DNA of 64,000 bases from Sphingobacterium alkalisoli (GTDB taxonomy: Bacteria > Bacteroidota > Bacteroidia > Sphingobacteriales > Sphingobacteriaceae), in the NCBI RefSeq assembly GCF_005049105.1, contig NZ_SUKA01000001.1, positions 124,001 to 188,000 of the forward strand. Direction: 5' to 3'. The first letter of the stretch is position 1, and the number at the start of each line of letters is the position of its first letter. The notes under the pieces were generated by a model, which saw nothing but the letters and a program-made list of their open reading frames with translations, made no database searches and had not been told where the DNA came from. Made by a program: the position numbers and the translations under genes. Below are positions 1 to 9,617 of this stretch, one piece after another.

Positions 1-755
1 AGCGATAATGCAGCAATAGAAATCCTTCCTCCGTCCAATAATTTTAAGGCCTGTATAAACCCCTTACCCACCTCTCCAATTACTTGACTTTTATGTACTC
101 TACAGTTATCAAAAAACAAACTAGCTGTTTCGGAAGCACGCATTCCCAATTTATCAATTTTTTTTCCCGCCGTAAAACCAGGTATTCCTTTTTCAATAAT
201 AAATGCAGTTACCCCATGCTTATCACCTTTGTCTCCAGTACGAACCATAACTACGGCGACGTCGCCACTAATCGCATGGGTAATAAAAGTTTTCGATCCA
301 TTTATAATAAAAAAGTCGCCGTCAGCTATCGCTGTTGTAGTCAATCCTCCTGCATCCGATCCTGAACCAGTTTCTGTCAGCCCCCACGCCCCAATCCATT
401 CTGCCGAAGCTAATTTAGGAAGGTATTTTTGTTTCTGCTCTTCATTCGAAAATGATAATATATGATTGGTACATAAGGAATTATGTGCAGCAACAGACAA
501 ACCTATAGAACCACATACCTTAGATATCTCATCTAAAATAGTTATATATTCTTGATAACCTAAACCCGTACCATTATATTTTTCTGGAACTAAAACACCC
601 ATAAAACCATACTCCCCCATTTTTTTAAATAGTTCAATAGGAAAATACTGACCTTCGTCCCATTCCATAATATAGGGTTTGATATGAGCTTGTGCAAATT
701 GGCGAGCACTTTCACGTACTAAAGCCATCTGTTCCGTATTCTTTAATTCGTACAT
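1..755 (-). CDS. Acyl-CoA dehydrogenase (partial, C-terminus outside window)
   Basis: FAD-dependent oxidation of acyl-CoA to 2-enoyl-CoA, feeding electrons to ETF. The reverse strand reads without a stop from an ATG at 753-755 to the window edge, about 251 residues. Visible are an N-terminal helical domain (MYELKNTEQMALVRESARQF), the flavin-contact signature with W-G-L-T-E-T-G-S-G-S-D, and near the edge D-G-G-R-I-S-I-A-A. The catalytic glutamate would lie in the missing C-terminal third. It is divergent from an acyl-CoA carboxylase beta subunit across an AT-rich gap, suggesting acyl-CoA or branched-chain amino-acid catabolism. Substrate chain length cannot be read from the sequence. Confidence 0.93.
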   Translation of the reverse strand, partial: MYELKNTEQMALVRESARQFAQAHIKPYIMEWDEGQYFPIELFKKMGEYGFMGVLVPEKYNGTGLGYQEYITILDEISKVCGSIGLSVAAHNSLCTNHILSFSNEEQKQKYLPKLASAEWIGAWGLTETGSGSDAGGLTTTAIADGDFFIINGSKTFITHAISGDVAVVMVRTGDKGDKHGVTAFIIEKGIPGFTAGKKIDKLGMRASETASLFFDNCRVHKSQVIGEVGKGFIQALKLLDGGRISIAALS

Positions 756-785
756 AATGAAATATTGCTTAAGTTTATATAGGTA

Positions 786-813
786 TTTTATAATATTTAC
801 AAATATTATAAAA
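786..813. promoter_or_regulatory. Perfect 13-bp inverted repeat, likely regulator operator
   Basis: Arms TTTTATAATATTT (786-798) and AAATATTATAAAA (801-813) are exact reverse complements separated by AC. The repeat sits 31 bp upstream of the acyl-CoA dehydrogenase start, in the divergent gap 756-988 that also serves the carboxylase. The rest of that gap is very AT-rich, with further imperfect ATATTT-type repeats around 820-890. A TetR- or GntR-type dimer site is a reasonable inference, but no such regulator gene is in the window. In such AT-rich DNA some palindromes arise by chance. Confidence 0.45.
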
Positions 814-988
814 AACAAATAATATTTTATGATATTTATAAAAATATATTCTTTTATGGATGTAAAATTAATATTTTTATAATACATCGAATTAGATTCT
901 GTATAATCATTCTACTTAAAAAGAAACGAAAAAGGATGCTTATTGTTTCCGCTAAAGAACAAAATACATCAATAAACATTTTGCACTA

Positions 989-2596
989 ATGAAAAAACTA
1001 TTGACTTTATTGAAGGAAAAAACTGAAAAACTCCATTTAGGAGGTGGTCTACATAAAATAGAAAAACTTAAAGAAAAGGGAAAATTAACTGCTCGGGAAC
1101 GGATTAACTATCTTTTAGACGAAGATAAACCACATACCGAAATTGGAATTTTTGCGGGAGATGGAATGTATAAAGAAGATGGCGGATGTCCAAATGCTGG
1201 TGTCGTAGTTGTACTCGGTTACGTAAAAAATAAACTGTGTGTCATTGTATCAAATGACGCCACAGTAAAGGCAGGAGCATGGTTTCCAATTTCAGCTAAA
1301 AAAAATCTAAGAGCACAGGAAATTGCAATGGAGAATCGTCTACCTATTATCTATTTGGTAGATTCTGCTGGTGTATATCTACCCATGCAAGATGAAATTT
1401 TTCCAGATAAAGAACATTTTGGTCGAATATTTAGAAATAATGCAAAGATTTCGGCCATGGGAATTCCACAAATTTCGGCAATAATGGGATCCTGTGTAGC
1501 GGGCGGGGCCTATCTACCCATTATGTCTGATTACGCTTTGATAGTGGAAGGAACTGGATCTGTTTTTCTTGCTGGATCTTATCTTGTACGCTCGTCAATA
1601 GGGGAAATAATTGATAACGAAACTTTAGGCGGGGCAAGTACACACTCCGAAATATCCGGCGTTACGGACAATAAATATCCAAATGATGAAAGTTGTTTAC
1701 ACGCCATTCGTAACATCGTCGACAAATTTGGGGATAATTCTCATGCCGGCTTTTCTCGCATTGAACCGAAATCGCCAGCATTTCCGGTTCAGGACATTTA
1801 TCAACATTTACCAGAAGATAGGCTCAAGCCTTATAATATGATACAGATATTGGAAGCAATTGTGGATAATAATTCATTAGAAGAGTATAAAAAAGATTAC
1901 GGTAAAACGATCGTATGTGCGTTAGCACGTATAGATGGTTGGGCAGTAGGAATTGTAGCGAATCAGCGTAAAATTGTGAAGGCTAAGAAGCCAGGAAATA
2001 CAACCGAAATGCAGATGGGGGGAGTAATCTATTCCGATTCAGCAAATAAAACCGCTCGCTTTATTATGAACTGTAATCAACAGAAAATTCCACTAGTATT
2101 CTTTCAGGATGTAACGGGTTTTATGGTGGGAAGTCGCTCAGAACATAACGGAATAATTAAAGATGGGGCGAAAATGGTAAATGCAATGGCCAACTCCGTT
2201 GTACCAAAATTCACATTTATAATTGGAAACAGTTACGGTGCGGGTAATTATGCTATGTGTGGAAAAGCATATGATCCCAGATTAATCTATGCTTGGCCTA
2301 CTGCGCAAATAGCCGTTATGAGCGGTGCATCTGCTGGGAAAACGTTGCTTCAAATACAGGAAGCAACTTTAAAATCTCGCGGAGTAGAGCTTACAGAACA
2401 GGATAAAAATAAACTACTGAAAGATATTGAAACCAAATACAATGAACAACTAAGTCCCTATTATGCAGCTGCTCGTTTATGGGTTGATGGTGTCATTGAT
2501 CCTAAAGATACCCGTAAAATTATATCAATGGGTATCGAAGCAGCGAATCAAAATTCACATATGGACCGTTATAATGTAGGTGTAATCCAGACTTAG
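989..2596 (+). CDS. Acyl-CoA carboxylase beta (carboxyltransferase) subunit, methylcrotonyl-CoA-like
   Basis: Carboxyltransferase subunit of a biotin-dependent acyl-CoA carboxylase; it moves the carboxyl group from biotin to an acyl-CoA. The 535-aa length is usual for the family. The N-terminal half has K-L-T-A-R-E-R-I and the oxyanion-hole region with S-A-G-V-Y-L-P and G-S-C-V-A-G-G-A-Y; the C-terminal half has a second crotonase-like fold with Q-D-V-T-G-F-M-V-G and G-N-S-Y-G-A-G-N-Y-A-M-C-G. The S-A-G-V-Y-L-P-M-Q-D-E-I-F-P-D pattern is closer to methylcrotonyl-CoA carboxylase than to propionyl-CoA carboxylase, which fits leucine breakdown with the divergent dehydrogenase. No biotin-carboxylase alpha subunit is in the window. 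Confidence 0.93.
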   Translation: MKKLLTLLKEKTEKLHLGGGLHKIEKLKEKGKLTARERINYLLDEDKPHTEIGIFAGDGMYKEDGGCPNAGVVVVLGYVKNKLCVIVSNDATVKAGAWFPISAKKNLRAQEIAMENRLPIIYLVDSAGVYLPMQDEIFPDKEHFGRIFRNNAKISAMGIPQISAIMGSCVAGGAYLPIMSDYALIVEGTGSVFLAGSYLVRSSIGEIIDNETLGGASTHSEISGVTDNKYPNDESCLHAIRNIVDKFGDNSHAGFSRIEPKSPAFPVQDIYQHLPEDRLKPYNMIQILEAIVDNNSLEEYKKDYGKTIVCALARIDGWAVGIVANQRKIVKAKKPGNTTEMQMGGVIYSDSANKTARFIMNCNQQKIPLVFFQDVTGFMVGSRSEHNGIIKDGAKMVNAMANSVVPKFTFIIGNSYGAGNYAMCGKAYDPRLIYAWPTAQIAVMSGASAGKTLLQIQEATLKSRGVELTEQDKNKLLKDIETKYNEQLSPYYAAARLWVDGVIDPKDTRKIISMGIEAANQNSHMDRYNVGVIQT

Positions 2597-2622
2597 AAAT
2601 GAGCTCTAAACTAAAAAATTGA

Positions 2623-2664
2623 ATTTAAACGTATTTAAACAGAAGTTTTAAAATACGTTTAAAT
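2623..2664. terminator. Hairpin between convergent genes
   Basis: Arms ATTTAAACGTATTT (2623-2636) and AAATACGTTTAAAT (2651-2664) are perfect complements, with further AAAC/GTTT pairing inside. It lies between the carboxylase stop and the stop of the convergent lipoprotein, whose stop codon falls within the hairpin. It is AT-rich, with short T/A runs on both sides, so it could act in both directions. Confidence 0.6.
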
Positions 2665-3034
2665 CTTTAATATTATCTTTATTTAGCGGCGATTCAATTA
2701 CCTTCGTTCCAAACTGGTTGAATATTCGCAGATTAAAAATCACTCCATCGTTTACTAACGTATTCAAATCAGGATGGGCATTAATAACCTGACCGAGAAT
2801 ACTCGAAAACGATTTCTTCAGTATATCGTTCGTTATGACTGAATCTTCAGCATTAAAAATAAAATCTATATTAGCTTCTCTTTTATTAATATAATAAGCT
2901 TTGGATTGCTTAATCAGAGGATTGACAATTTCTGAATTATTAAAATCCTCGACGAAAGAAAAAATTTTACCTTCTTTGGATTGACAAGAAGCTAACGCTA
3001 ACGCAACCAATAAAAAGAATATAGATTTCTTCAT
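2648..3034 (-). CDS. Small hypothetical lipoprotein
   Basis: 128 aa with a clear lipoprotein signal: MKKS, a hydrophobic stretch, then lipobox A-L-A-S-C at about residues 13-17. The mature part is charged, predicted soluble, with no motif I recognise; it repeatedly shows short N/D/K-rich turns. It probably sits in the periplasm, anchored to a membrane by lipid. It is 129 bp downstream of thiL on the same strand, so co-transcription is possible but not compelling. Confidence 0.75.
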   Translation of the reverse strand: MKKSIFFLLVALALASCQSKEGKIFSFVEDFNNSEIVNPLIKQSKAYYINKREANIDFIFNAEDSVITNDILKKSFSSILGQVINAHPDLNTLVNDGVIFNLRIFNQFGTKVIESPLNKDNIKDLNVF

Positions 3035-3163
3035 AGTTTTATATTTACTTATTAAAATTAGTAGTTTTTCATATTTCCATAATCGCTTTTTAAAACCTGG
3101 AACGTAGATTTTACTGATGAAGATCCATAAAGTCTTAAAATATTCTACCTCTAAATTAATACA

Positions 3164-4204
3164 TTATTTCTTAAAAGCATTCCATCCTTGCGCTGTAATA
3201 GGATGGACATGTCCTGATTTTGAAATCATTTCACATCCGGCATGCTCTTCTGTAATATAGCCAATAATAGAAATATCAAGCTGATTTTTAATTTTATCGT
3301 ACTGATCCTGTGAAACGGTAAACAGCAACTCGTAATCTTCCCCGCCACTCAATGCACATACCGTAGGATCTAGACCAAATTCCCGAGCAGTTTCATACGT
3401 CATTGGATCCAAAGGAATTTTCTCTTCATACAGCCTACACCCAACTTTAGAAGCATGACAAATATGTAAAATTTCTGATGCTAAACCATCCGAAACATCG
3501 ATCATTGCGTTAGGTTGTATACCATATGTTTCAAACAATTCCACAACATCTTTTCTAGCTTCTGGTTTTAATTGTCTTTCAATGATATAATCTTTACCTT
3601 CTAAGTCAGGTTGAATTTCCGGATTTTCAAGGAAAATATTCTTTTCGCGTTCCAACAGCTGTAGTCCTACATAGGCGCCACCTAAGTCTCCCGAAACACA
3701 TAACAAATCACCTTCCTTCGCACCTGAACGATATGCAATCTTATCTGCATCTGCATATCCGATACTTGTAACTGAGATCACAAGCCCCTGTGCAGAAGCA
3801 GAAGTATCGCCTCCAACTAAATCTACATTGTATTTTTTACAAGCAATAAGTGCACCTTCATATATTTCCTCTACAGCCTCCAATGGAAATTTGGAAGAAA
3901 GCCCTATAGAAAAAGTTATCTGCGAAGCTAGGCCGTTCATTGCATATATATCACTTAAATTTACCTGAACAGCTTTATACCCTAAATGTTTTAGCGGAAC
4001 GTAGCGCAAATCAAAATGTATTCCTTCCAATAATAAATCGGTAGAAATTAATGTTTTCTTATTATTAAAATCCAGAACGGCTGCATCATCACCAATTCCT
4101 TTTGTTGTTGATGATACTGTAATTTCCACAGCATCTGTCAAATATTTTATTAGACCAAATTCGCCTAATTCATTAATATCCGTTTTATCTTTATTATCAA
4201 ACAT
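3164..4204 (-). CDS. thiL: Thiamine-monophosphate kinase
   Basis: Phosphorylates thiamine monophosphate to the active cofactor thiamine pyrophosphate in the cytoplasm. 346 aa, with the AIR-synthase/PurM-type ATP-binding features: G-D-D-A-A-V-L-D near residue 40, S-T-D-L-L-L-E-G-I-H-F-D, V-G-G-D-T-S-A-S around 130, G-D-L-G-G-A-Y, and the C-terminal I-D-V-S-D-G-L-A and S-G-G-E-D-Y-E-L-L-F motifs. All key acidic metal ligands appear present. It lies 31 bp downstream of nadA, probably in one cofactor-related transcript. No other thi genes are in the window. Confidence 0.95.
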   Translation of the reverse strand: MFDNKDKTDINELGEFGLIKYLTDAVEITVSSTTKGIGDDAAVLDFNNKKTLISTDLLLEGIHFDLRYVPLKHLGYKAVQVNLSDIYAMNGLASQITFSIGLSSKFPLEAVEEIYEGALIACKKYNVDLVGGDTSASAQGLVISVTSIGYADADKIAYRSGAKEGDLLCVSGDLGGAYVGLQLLEREKNIFLENPEIQPDLEGKDYIIERQLKPEARKDVVELFETYGIQPNAMIDVSDGLASEILHICHASKVGCRLYEEKIPLDPMTYETAREFGLDPTVCALSGGEDYELLFTVSQDQYDKIKNQLDISIIGYITEEHAGCEMISKSGHVHPITAQGWNAFKK

Positions 4205-4235
4205 CGTAAAAGTTTAAAAAACTGAGATCTATATG

Positions 4236-5234
4236 TTATAATCCCAATTGTGCTGAAATTTCCAACATACGTTCAATTGGTTTCTGAGCCCTAATGATAA
4301 CGTCTTCCGCTAAGCTAATTTCGGGTTGCTCGTAATATAAACAATTATATAATTTTTCTAATGTATTCAACTTCATATGTGGACAATCATTACAAGCACA
4401 CATGTTATTTGGAGGAGCAGGAATAAAAGTCTTGGTTGGACTAGCCTTTTGCATCTGATGTAAAATTCCGGATTCTGTGGCCACGATATATGTTTGACTG
4501 GAATCTTCAATCGTAAATTTCAACATTCCAGACGTAGATCCAATATAATCAGCTTTAGCTAAAATATGATCCTCACATTCAGGATGTGCTATAAATTTTG
4601 CATCTGGATACGCCGTATGTAAGGCATCTATCTTGTCCTGAGAAAAAATCTCATGCACCATACAGGCACCGTTCCATAATACCAGATCACGTCCTGTTTT
4701 CTTTTTAACATATGCTCCCAAATTCCGATCAGGACCGAATATAATTTTTTGATCTATAGGTAGACTTTCTACTATTTGAACCGCGTTGCTCGAAGTACAC
4801 ACAATGTCCGATAAAGCTTTTAATTCTGCAGTACAATTTACATAGGTAATAACCAGGTGATCAGGATATTGTTCTTTAAATTTAGCAAACAGATGTGGAG
4901 GACAACTATCTGATAAGGAGCACCCAGCTTTCAGATCTGGCAATAGTACCTTTTTTGTTGGAGAAAGAATTTTAGCCGTTTCAGCCATGAAATGTACACC
5001 AGCAAATACAATTACATCCGCGTCAGTTTTGGCCGCTTGTTGTGAAAGACCTAAACTGTCTCCGATGTAATCCGCAATATCCTGAATTTCAGATTCCTGG
5101 TAATAATGAGCTAAAATAACTGCATTCTTTTCCTTCTTCAATCTATTTATTTCTGCAATCAGATCGATAGTAGGATTAATATCCACATCTATAAATCCTT
5201 TTGCTTCTAAATCCCTTTCAAAAGTCGTGTTCAT
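4236..5234 (-). CDS. nadA: Quinolinate synthase A
   Basis: Condenses iminoaspartate with dihydroxyacetone phosphate to quinolinate in de novo NAD synthesis; a 4Fe-4S enzyme. 332 aa. Visible motifs are A-H-Y-Y-Q near residue 42, [20 protein letters not shown], the cluster cysteine in K-A-G-C-S-L, C-T-S-S-N-A, H-P-E-C near 218 and the third cysteine region M-C-A-C-N-D-C-P. It is divergent from nadB, whose product makes its substrate, across the 488-bp gap. nadC is not in the window. Confidence 0.97.
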   Translation of the reverse strand: MNTTFERDLEAKGFIDVDINPTIDLIAEINRLKKEKNAVILAHYYQESEIQDIADYIGDSLGLSQQAAKTDADVIVFAGVHFMAETAKILSPTKKVLLPDLKAGCSLSDSCPPHLFAKFKEQYPDHLVITYVNCTAELKALSDIVCTSSNAVQIVESLPIDQKIIFGPDRNLGAYVKKKTGRDLVLWNGACMVHEIFSQDKIDALHTAYPDAKFIAHPECEDHILAKADYIGSTSGMLKFTIEDSSQTYIVATESGILHQMQKASPTKTFIPAPPNNMCACNDCPHMKLNTLEKLYNCLYYEQPEISLAEDVIIRAQKPIERMLEISAQLGL

Positions 5235-5299
5235 TATCTCTTCTCTAAAATTATCGTTAATTACTTTGACTAATTAACTTCACAAAAGTAAACAAAGAA

Positions 5300-5670
5300 A
5301 TTCAAACGAAATCCACATTCCCTTTTTTCAATAAATAATAATTCTTTTTATAAAAGAGAATCTTATTGTTTATTAGCGTGTGGAAAATGGGGATAATTTA
5401 GAGCTACTTTTTTTTTATATATGGAGAAGATGTTTTTACCAACATGTTATCCACAATTTGAATATTATTGGGTACTGATTATCAATCAAGTAAAAATATG
5501 ACGTTTTTATTTTCCATATTTTTATGTTGACTTTTTTAAGTTTATAATTTGTTAATATTAGGTTCAAATTGAGGTAATAATTACATAACATATGTGTGTA
5601 TTTAAAGTGGATTGTGGAAGACTAAATAGTTTTGAAATTTAATTCACTATTTATCTACACGTTTTCCACA
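5300..5670. other. Candidate chromosomal replication origin (oriC) in the nadA-nadB gap
   Basis: The 488-bp divergent gap 5235-5722 is strongly AT-rich and has DnaA-box-like 9-mers: TTATCCACA (perfect consensus) at 5447-5455, TTATCTACA at 5651-5659, TTTTCCACA at 5662-5670, TGTGGAAAA (reverse TTTTCCACA) at 5379-5387, and weaker two-mismatch versions at 5309-5317 and 5613-5621. AT-only runs around 5325-5376 and 5408-5422 could be an unwinding element. The gap must also hold the nadA and nadB promoters. dnaA is not in the window, so this is an inference supported by nearby parS-like sites and mnmG. Confidence 0.5.
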
Positions 5671-5722
5671 TATTTTGTTAATTTGTTGTCTTATATAATA
5701 ATGGATATATATAAGGAGTAAT

Positions 5723-7315
5723 ATGTCTTTCAGAAAGGTTGATTTTTTAATAGTTGGGTCTGGTATAGCTGGTTTGAGTTTTGCATTAAAGGCGGCAAGA
5801 TTGGGAAAAGTGTTGATTGTCACTAAGGCGAGTGAAGACGAATCAAATACGAAGTATGCTCAAGGTGGGGTAGCGGTCGTTACAGATCAGACAGATAGCT
5901 TTGATAAGCATATTTACGATACGCATACTGCGGGAGATGGATTGTGTAATCCACAGGTTGTGGAAAACGTGATTAAGGAGGGGCCGGCTCGAATTGAAGA
6001 ACTGATAGCTTATGGAACTTCTTTTGATAAAGAAGCTTCTGGGGAGTATGATTTAGCTAGAGAGGGTGGTCATTCGGAACATCGTATTTTGCATTATAAA
6101 GACATTACGGGATATGAGATAGAACGTGCGTTATTAGATCAGGTACATCAAAACGCAAATATTGAGATACTTACTCATTATTTTGCAGTGGATTTGATTA
6201 CTCAGCATCATCTAGGACAGCATGTGGATAAGAAATCGAAGAATATAGATTGTTACGGTATATATGCCTTTAATACTAGATCAAATAGAGTAGAGAAATT
6301 CCTTGCGAAAATAACTTTAATGGCCACGGGCGGAGCTGGACATGTCTATGCCAGTACAACTAATCCTATCATTGCTACTGGTGATGGAATTGCTATGGTG
6401 TACAGAGCTAAGGGTAAGGTAAGAAATATGGAGTTTATTCAGTTCCATCCTACTTCATTATATAATCCGAGGGAGTATCCAGCTTTTCTTATTTCGGAAG
6501 CAGTGCGCGGTTTTGGAGGTATTTTGCGTAGGGCGAACGGAGACTCTTTTATGGAAGAGTACGATGAGCGCGGTTCGTTAGCGCCACGTGACATTGTTGC
6601 ACGTGCCATTGATGCCGAGATGAAGAAATCAGGATTAGATTACGTCTATTTGGATATCACACATCGTAGTAAATCGGATTTACTCTCCCATTTTCCTAAT
6701 ATTTATGAGAAATGTCTTTCAATTGGTCTGGATATGACGAGCGATTTTATACCTGTTACACCAGCAGCACATTACCTATGCGGTGGAATATTGGTAGACG
6801 AATTTGGAGCAACATCGATCCAAAATTTGTATGCTTGTGGCGAGTGTTCTTCTACCGGGTTACATGGTGCCAATCGGTTGGCTTCTAATTCGTTGTTGGA
6901 AGCAGCGGTGTATGCGCACCGTATTTTTTTAGATGCCAGCACTAAATTCAATATGTTGACTTTTCAAGATAATGTTCCGGATTGGGATGATTCCAATACA
7001 CGGCTTTTGAATGAAGATATATTAGTGACACATAATCTACGCGAAACACAGAAGTTTATGAGTGATTACGTAGGTATTGTACGCTCAGATTTTCGATTGG
7101 AGCGCGCAATGAGTAGATTAGGACTTTTATATGAGGAAACCGAATCTTTTTATAAGAAAACAAAGCTTTCTGTAAAACTATGTGAATTAAGAAATGTTAT
7201 TCAGGTAGCATATCTTGTAGTGAAATCTGCAATGAAACGGAAGGAAAGTAGGGGATTGCATTACACAACAGATTATCCTGATCACGTAGATGTACTCGAA
7301 GATACTATTTTATAA
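5723..7315 (+). CDS. nadB: L-aspartate oxidase
   Basis: FAD enzyme that oxidises L-aspartate to iminoaspartate, the first step of de novo NAD synthesis; cytoplasmic. 530 aa, usual length. N-terminal dinucleotide fold V-G-S-G-I-A-G-L; substrate and flavin region Y-A-Q-G-G-V-A-V, H-S-E-H-R-I-L-H; A-T-G-G-A-G-H-V-Y; E-F-I-Q-F-H-P-T-S; R-G-F-G-G-I-L-R; and C-terminal G-L-H-G-A-N-R-L-A-S-N-S-L-L-E-A. The start is supported by AAGGAG at 5713-5718. It ends 3 bp before the carbonic anhydrase gene, so the two are probably one transcript. Confidence 0.97.
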   Translation: MSFRKVDFLIVGSGIAGLSFALKAARLGKVLIVTKASEDESNTKYAQGGVAVVTDQTDSFDKHIYDTHTAGDGLCNPQVVENVIKEGPARIEELIAYGTSFDKEASGEYDLAREGGHSEHRILHYKDITGYEIERALLDQVHQNANIEILTHYFAVDLITQHHLGQHVDKKSKNIDCYGIYAFNTRSNRVEKFLAKITLMATGGAGHVYASTTNPIIATGDGIAMVYRAKGKVRNMEFIQFHPTSLYNPREYPAFLISEAVRGFGGILRRANGDSFMEEYDERGSLAPRDIVARAIDAEMKKSGLDYVYLDITHRSKSDLLSHFPNIYEKCLSIGLDMTSDFIPVTPAAHYLCGGILVDEFGATSIQNLYACGECSSTGLHGANRLASNSLLEAAVYAHRIFLDASTKFNMLTFQDNVPDWDDSNTRLLNEDILVTHNLRETQKFMSDYVGIVRSDFRLERAMSRLGLLYEETESFYKKTKLSVKLCELRNVIQVAYLVVKSAMKRKESRGLHYTTDYPDHVDVLEDTIL

Positions 7316-7318
7316 TAT

Positions 7319-7837
7319 ATGGCTGTTATATTACCCGTTAAAGAACATTTTCCATTTATTGGATCGGATACTTATCTCGCTCCCAATTGCACGATTGTAG
7401 GAAATGTTACAATAGGTGAACATTGTTCTGTTTGGTTTAACGCTGTAATTCGAGGCGATGTTAATTATATTAAAATAGGTAGTTATACTAACATTCAAGA
7501 TAATGTGACTGTTCACGGTACCTATGAACGCAATGGTACTAATATAGGTAGTTATGTTAATATCGGTCACAATTCCGTTATTCATGGTTGTACAATATAT
7601 GATTATACATTGATTGGAATGGGTGCTATCGTCATGGATAGAGCTATTATTGAATCCAATGTTATTGTAGCTGCTGGTGCGGTCGTATTGGAAGATACGG
7701 TATGCGAGGCTGGCTATTTGTATGCAGGAGTTCCAGCAAAGAGAATTAAGCCATTAACAGATGACCAGCTTAATTTATTGCGTAAACTACCACATAACTA
7801 TGTGTTATATAGCTCTTGGTTTATGGATCAAGTCTAG
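7319..7837 (+). CDS. Gamma-class carbonic anhydrase family protein (hexapeptide repeat)
   Basis: 172 aa left-handed beta-helix protein of the gamma-carbonic-anhydrase/YrdA type, a trimer with metal sites between subunits. Hexapeptide repeats run from about residue 20 to 140 (I-V-G-N-V-T, I-G-E-H-C-S, V-I-H-G-C-T). Likely catalytic and metal residues are visible: R-G-D near 42, Q-D-N, T-V-H, and the histidines in G-H-N-S-V-I-H-G. It is 3 bp downstream of nadB. Whether it hydrates CO2 or only binds metal cannot be told from sequence. Confidence 0.9.
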   Translation: MAVILPVKEHFPFIGSDTYLAPNCTIVGNVTIGEHCSVWFNAVIRGDVNYIKIGSYTNIQDNVTVHGTYERNGTNIGSYVNIGHNSVIHGCTIYDYTLIGMGAIVMDRAIIESNVIVAAGAVVLEDTVCEAGYLYAGVPAKRIKPLTDDQLNLLRKLPHNYVLYSSWFMDQV

Positions 7838-7859
7838 TGGCTCGGGAGAGTCCACAAGT

Positions 7860-9539
7860 CTAATCAAATTTGACTTCGATTGTCTCGTTTTGTTCCCAGT
7901 TTGCACGAATGCTAAAAGTCTTGTTCAAGTACCAAATCGGTTCTGCTTGTTCTAATACGTATACATTAGCGCCATCCCATTTATTATTGTTATTGATGTC
8001 ATGTATTATTCTTATGGAATATTTTCCGCCAGGAAATTTATTATATGTTAATGTGGATTGATTTTTTATAATTCGTTTATTAAATACTTTTGTTTTAGCT
8101 TCATCGATTAATTCGACGATATAATTTGATGATGTATCTAGACCTGTTATCTGGAAAATAATATCTCCGTAATTATCGGATTCATCAAGCGTAAATTTAG
8201 TTATGAGCTCTTTATTAAAATCATCAAAGGGACTGAGGATAGCCTTTTCTTCTAGTACCAATTCATAATTTTTATTTGCTCTCCAGTTGAATCTGATATG
8301 GTAGAGGTTATTATTTAGGCTATCTTGTTGTAGTTGGAAATTTCTTCTTGATACAGAATCTTCCAACAATTTCAGTTTGTTTTTATCGATGGAAGCAATA
8401 GGGTATTTGCTTGTTAAGGTAATATGATTTATTTTATCAACTTTATTGGAGATATTTAACAAAGGTGTGATGAAACGCTCATATTTATCGTTTTTTCCCC
8501 TGCGAAGTAAAATAGTATCGATGATATTTCCGCTATTAGATAACTGAAATTTAACCGAATCGAAATCTAATTTTTCTAGGTATATAAATGCGGAGTCTTT
8601 ATTAGTAGAGTAATTAACGATTTTTTCATCGTCATATGCGCTGGGATCGATAATTATGATACTCGGGGAGTCTAGTTGTTGATTAAAAGTAAGTAATATT
8701 CTGCCGTCTTTTTCTATTTTCTTTTCTAATGTACGGTGGGTTTGCGGCTTTCCTTTAGAATATTCTAAATGTATACCCGATATATTGGTTGACAATACAA
8801 TACTGTCTTTTAAGAATCCGATCGCTTCATCAGGACTATTATATATTCTATCATTATTTTGCTCCTGAAGAGCATAAATTCGGTAGGTGTCTTCCCTTAG
8901 ATTCCTAAATAGAAAATTTCCGCTGGTATCTACGCTGGTATATATGGAAGCTTTTTTCTTACCGAATATTGAGTCTTGGCGAGTGGGAATTAATAGCACA
9001 CGAACATCTTTGTCTACTTTTTCATCGAATGTTTTTGTATAGGCATTTTTTACTGACCCACTTATTGTTAGGGAGTCAAGTTCTGGTCCGGTAGCAAATA
9101 CATAAGTGTAGTTTATAATTGGATTACCTTCGTTATAATCTACTAATCCTTTTCCGAAGTTTATCGTGTAGGTTGTATTGTTCTCAATGCTGTCAGGTAG
9201 CTTGATAATGAGATTTTTTTTACGCACTTTGTATTCCGGTTGTTTATCAACATCGGGGGATATACTGAATTCTTTAAACTGATTGTTTAATTTAATGAAT
9301 TCATCGAAAGTGAGTACAATTTCTGCCGCATTGAAATTGGTAGTCAGATTTGAAGGTGATTCATTTAATAATTTTGGAGGTAACGAATCTTTAGGCCCGC
9401 CTGTGGGCCTTTGCATATTAGCACAGCGGAAAAAGGTAAGTGATATAAGAATAAAAAAGCCAAAAATGACTAATGTTTGATATTTAGTCGTTTTTGCGCT
9501 TTCTGAGCTATTTTTATACAATATGGATATCGGCTTCAT
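7860..9539 (-). CDS. Ig-like (Big_5 type) domain lipoprotein
   Basis: 559 aa. After a longer-than-usual N-terminus (about 20 polar residues) comes a hydrophobic stretch ending in F-F-R-C at residue 39, a lipobox-like site, then M-Q-R-P-T-G-G-P-K-D-S-L-P-P. Residues about 55-155 match the bacterial Ig-like domain found widely in Bacteroidota surface proteins (T-F-D-E-F-I-K-L, then Y-T-I-N-F-G-K-G). The following part resembles a carboxypeptidase-regulatory beta fold. Probably an outer-membrane-anchored protein of unknown role. It is convergent with the carbonic anhydrase gene at 22 bp. No later ATG fits the signal better. Confidence 0.82.
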   Translation of the reverse strand: MKPISILYKNSSESAKTTKYQTLVIFGFFILISLTFFRCANMQRPTGGPKDSLPPKLLNESPSNLTTNFNAAEIVLTFDEFIKLNNQFKEFSISPDVDKQPEYKVRKKNLIIKLPDSIENNTTYTINFGKGLVDYNEGNPIINYTYVFATGPELDSLTISGSVKNAYTKTFDEKVDKDVRVLLIPTRQDSIFGKKKASIYTSVDTSGNFLFRNLREDTYRIYALQEQNNDRIYNSPDEAIGFLKDSIVLSTNISGIHLEYSKGKPQTHRTLEKKIEKDGRILLTFNQQLDSPSIIIIDPSAYDDEKIVNYSTNKDSAFIYLEKLDFDSVKFQLSNSGNIIDTILLRRGKNDKYERFITPLLNISNKVDKINHITLTSKYPIASIDKNKLKLLEDSVSRRNFQLQQDSLNNNLYHIRFNWRANKNYELVLEEKAILSPFDDFNKELITKFTLDESDNYGDIIFQITGLDTSSNYIVELIDEAKTKVFNKRIIKNQSTLTYNKFPGGKYSIRIIHDINNNNKWDGANVYVLEQAEPIWYLNKTFSIRANWEQNETIEVKFD

Positions 9540-9617
9540 TTTTTTTAAAATATTGTCTTATATCGTTCAATTTCAATTACTGTTATTTTTTAATATAAAC
9601 ACCTGATTTAAAGTGTT

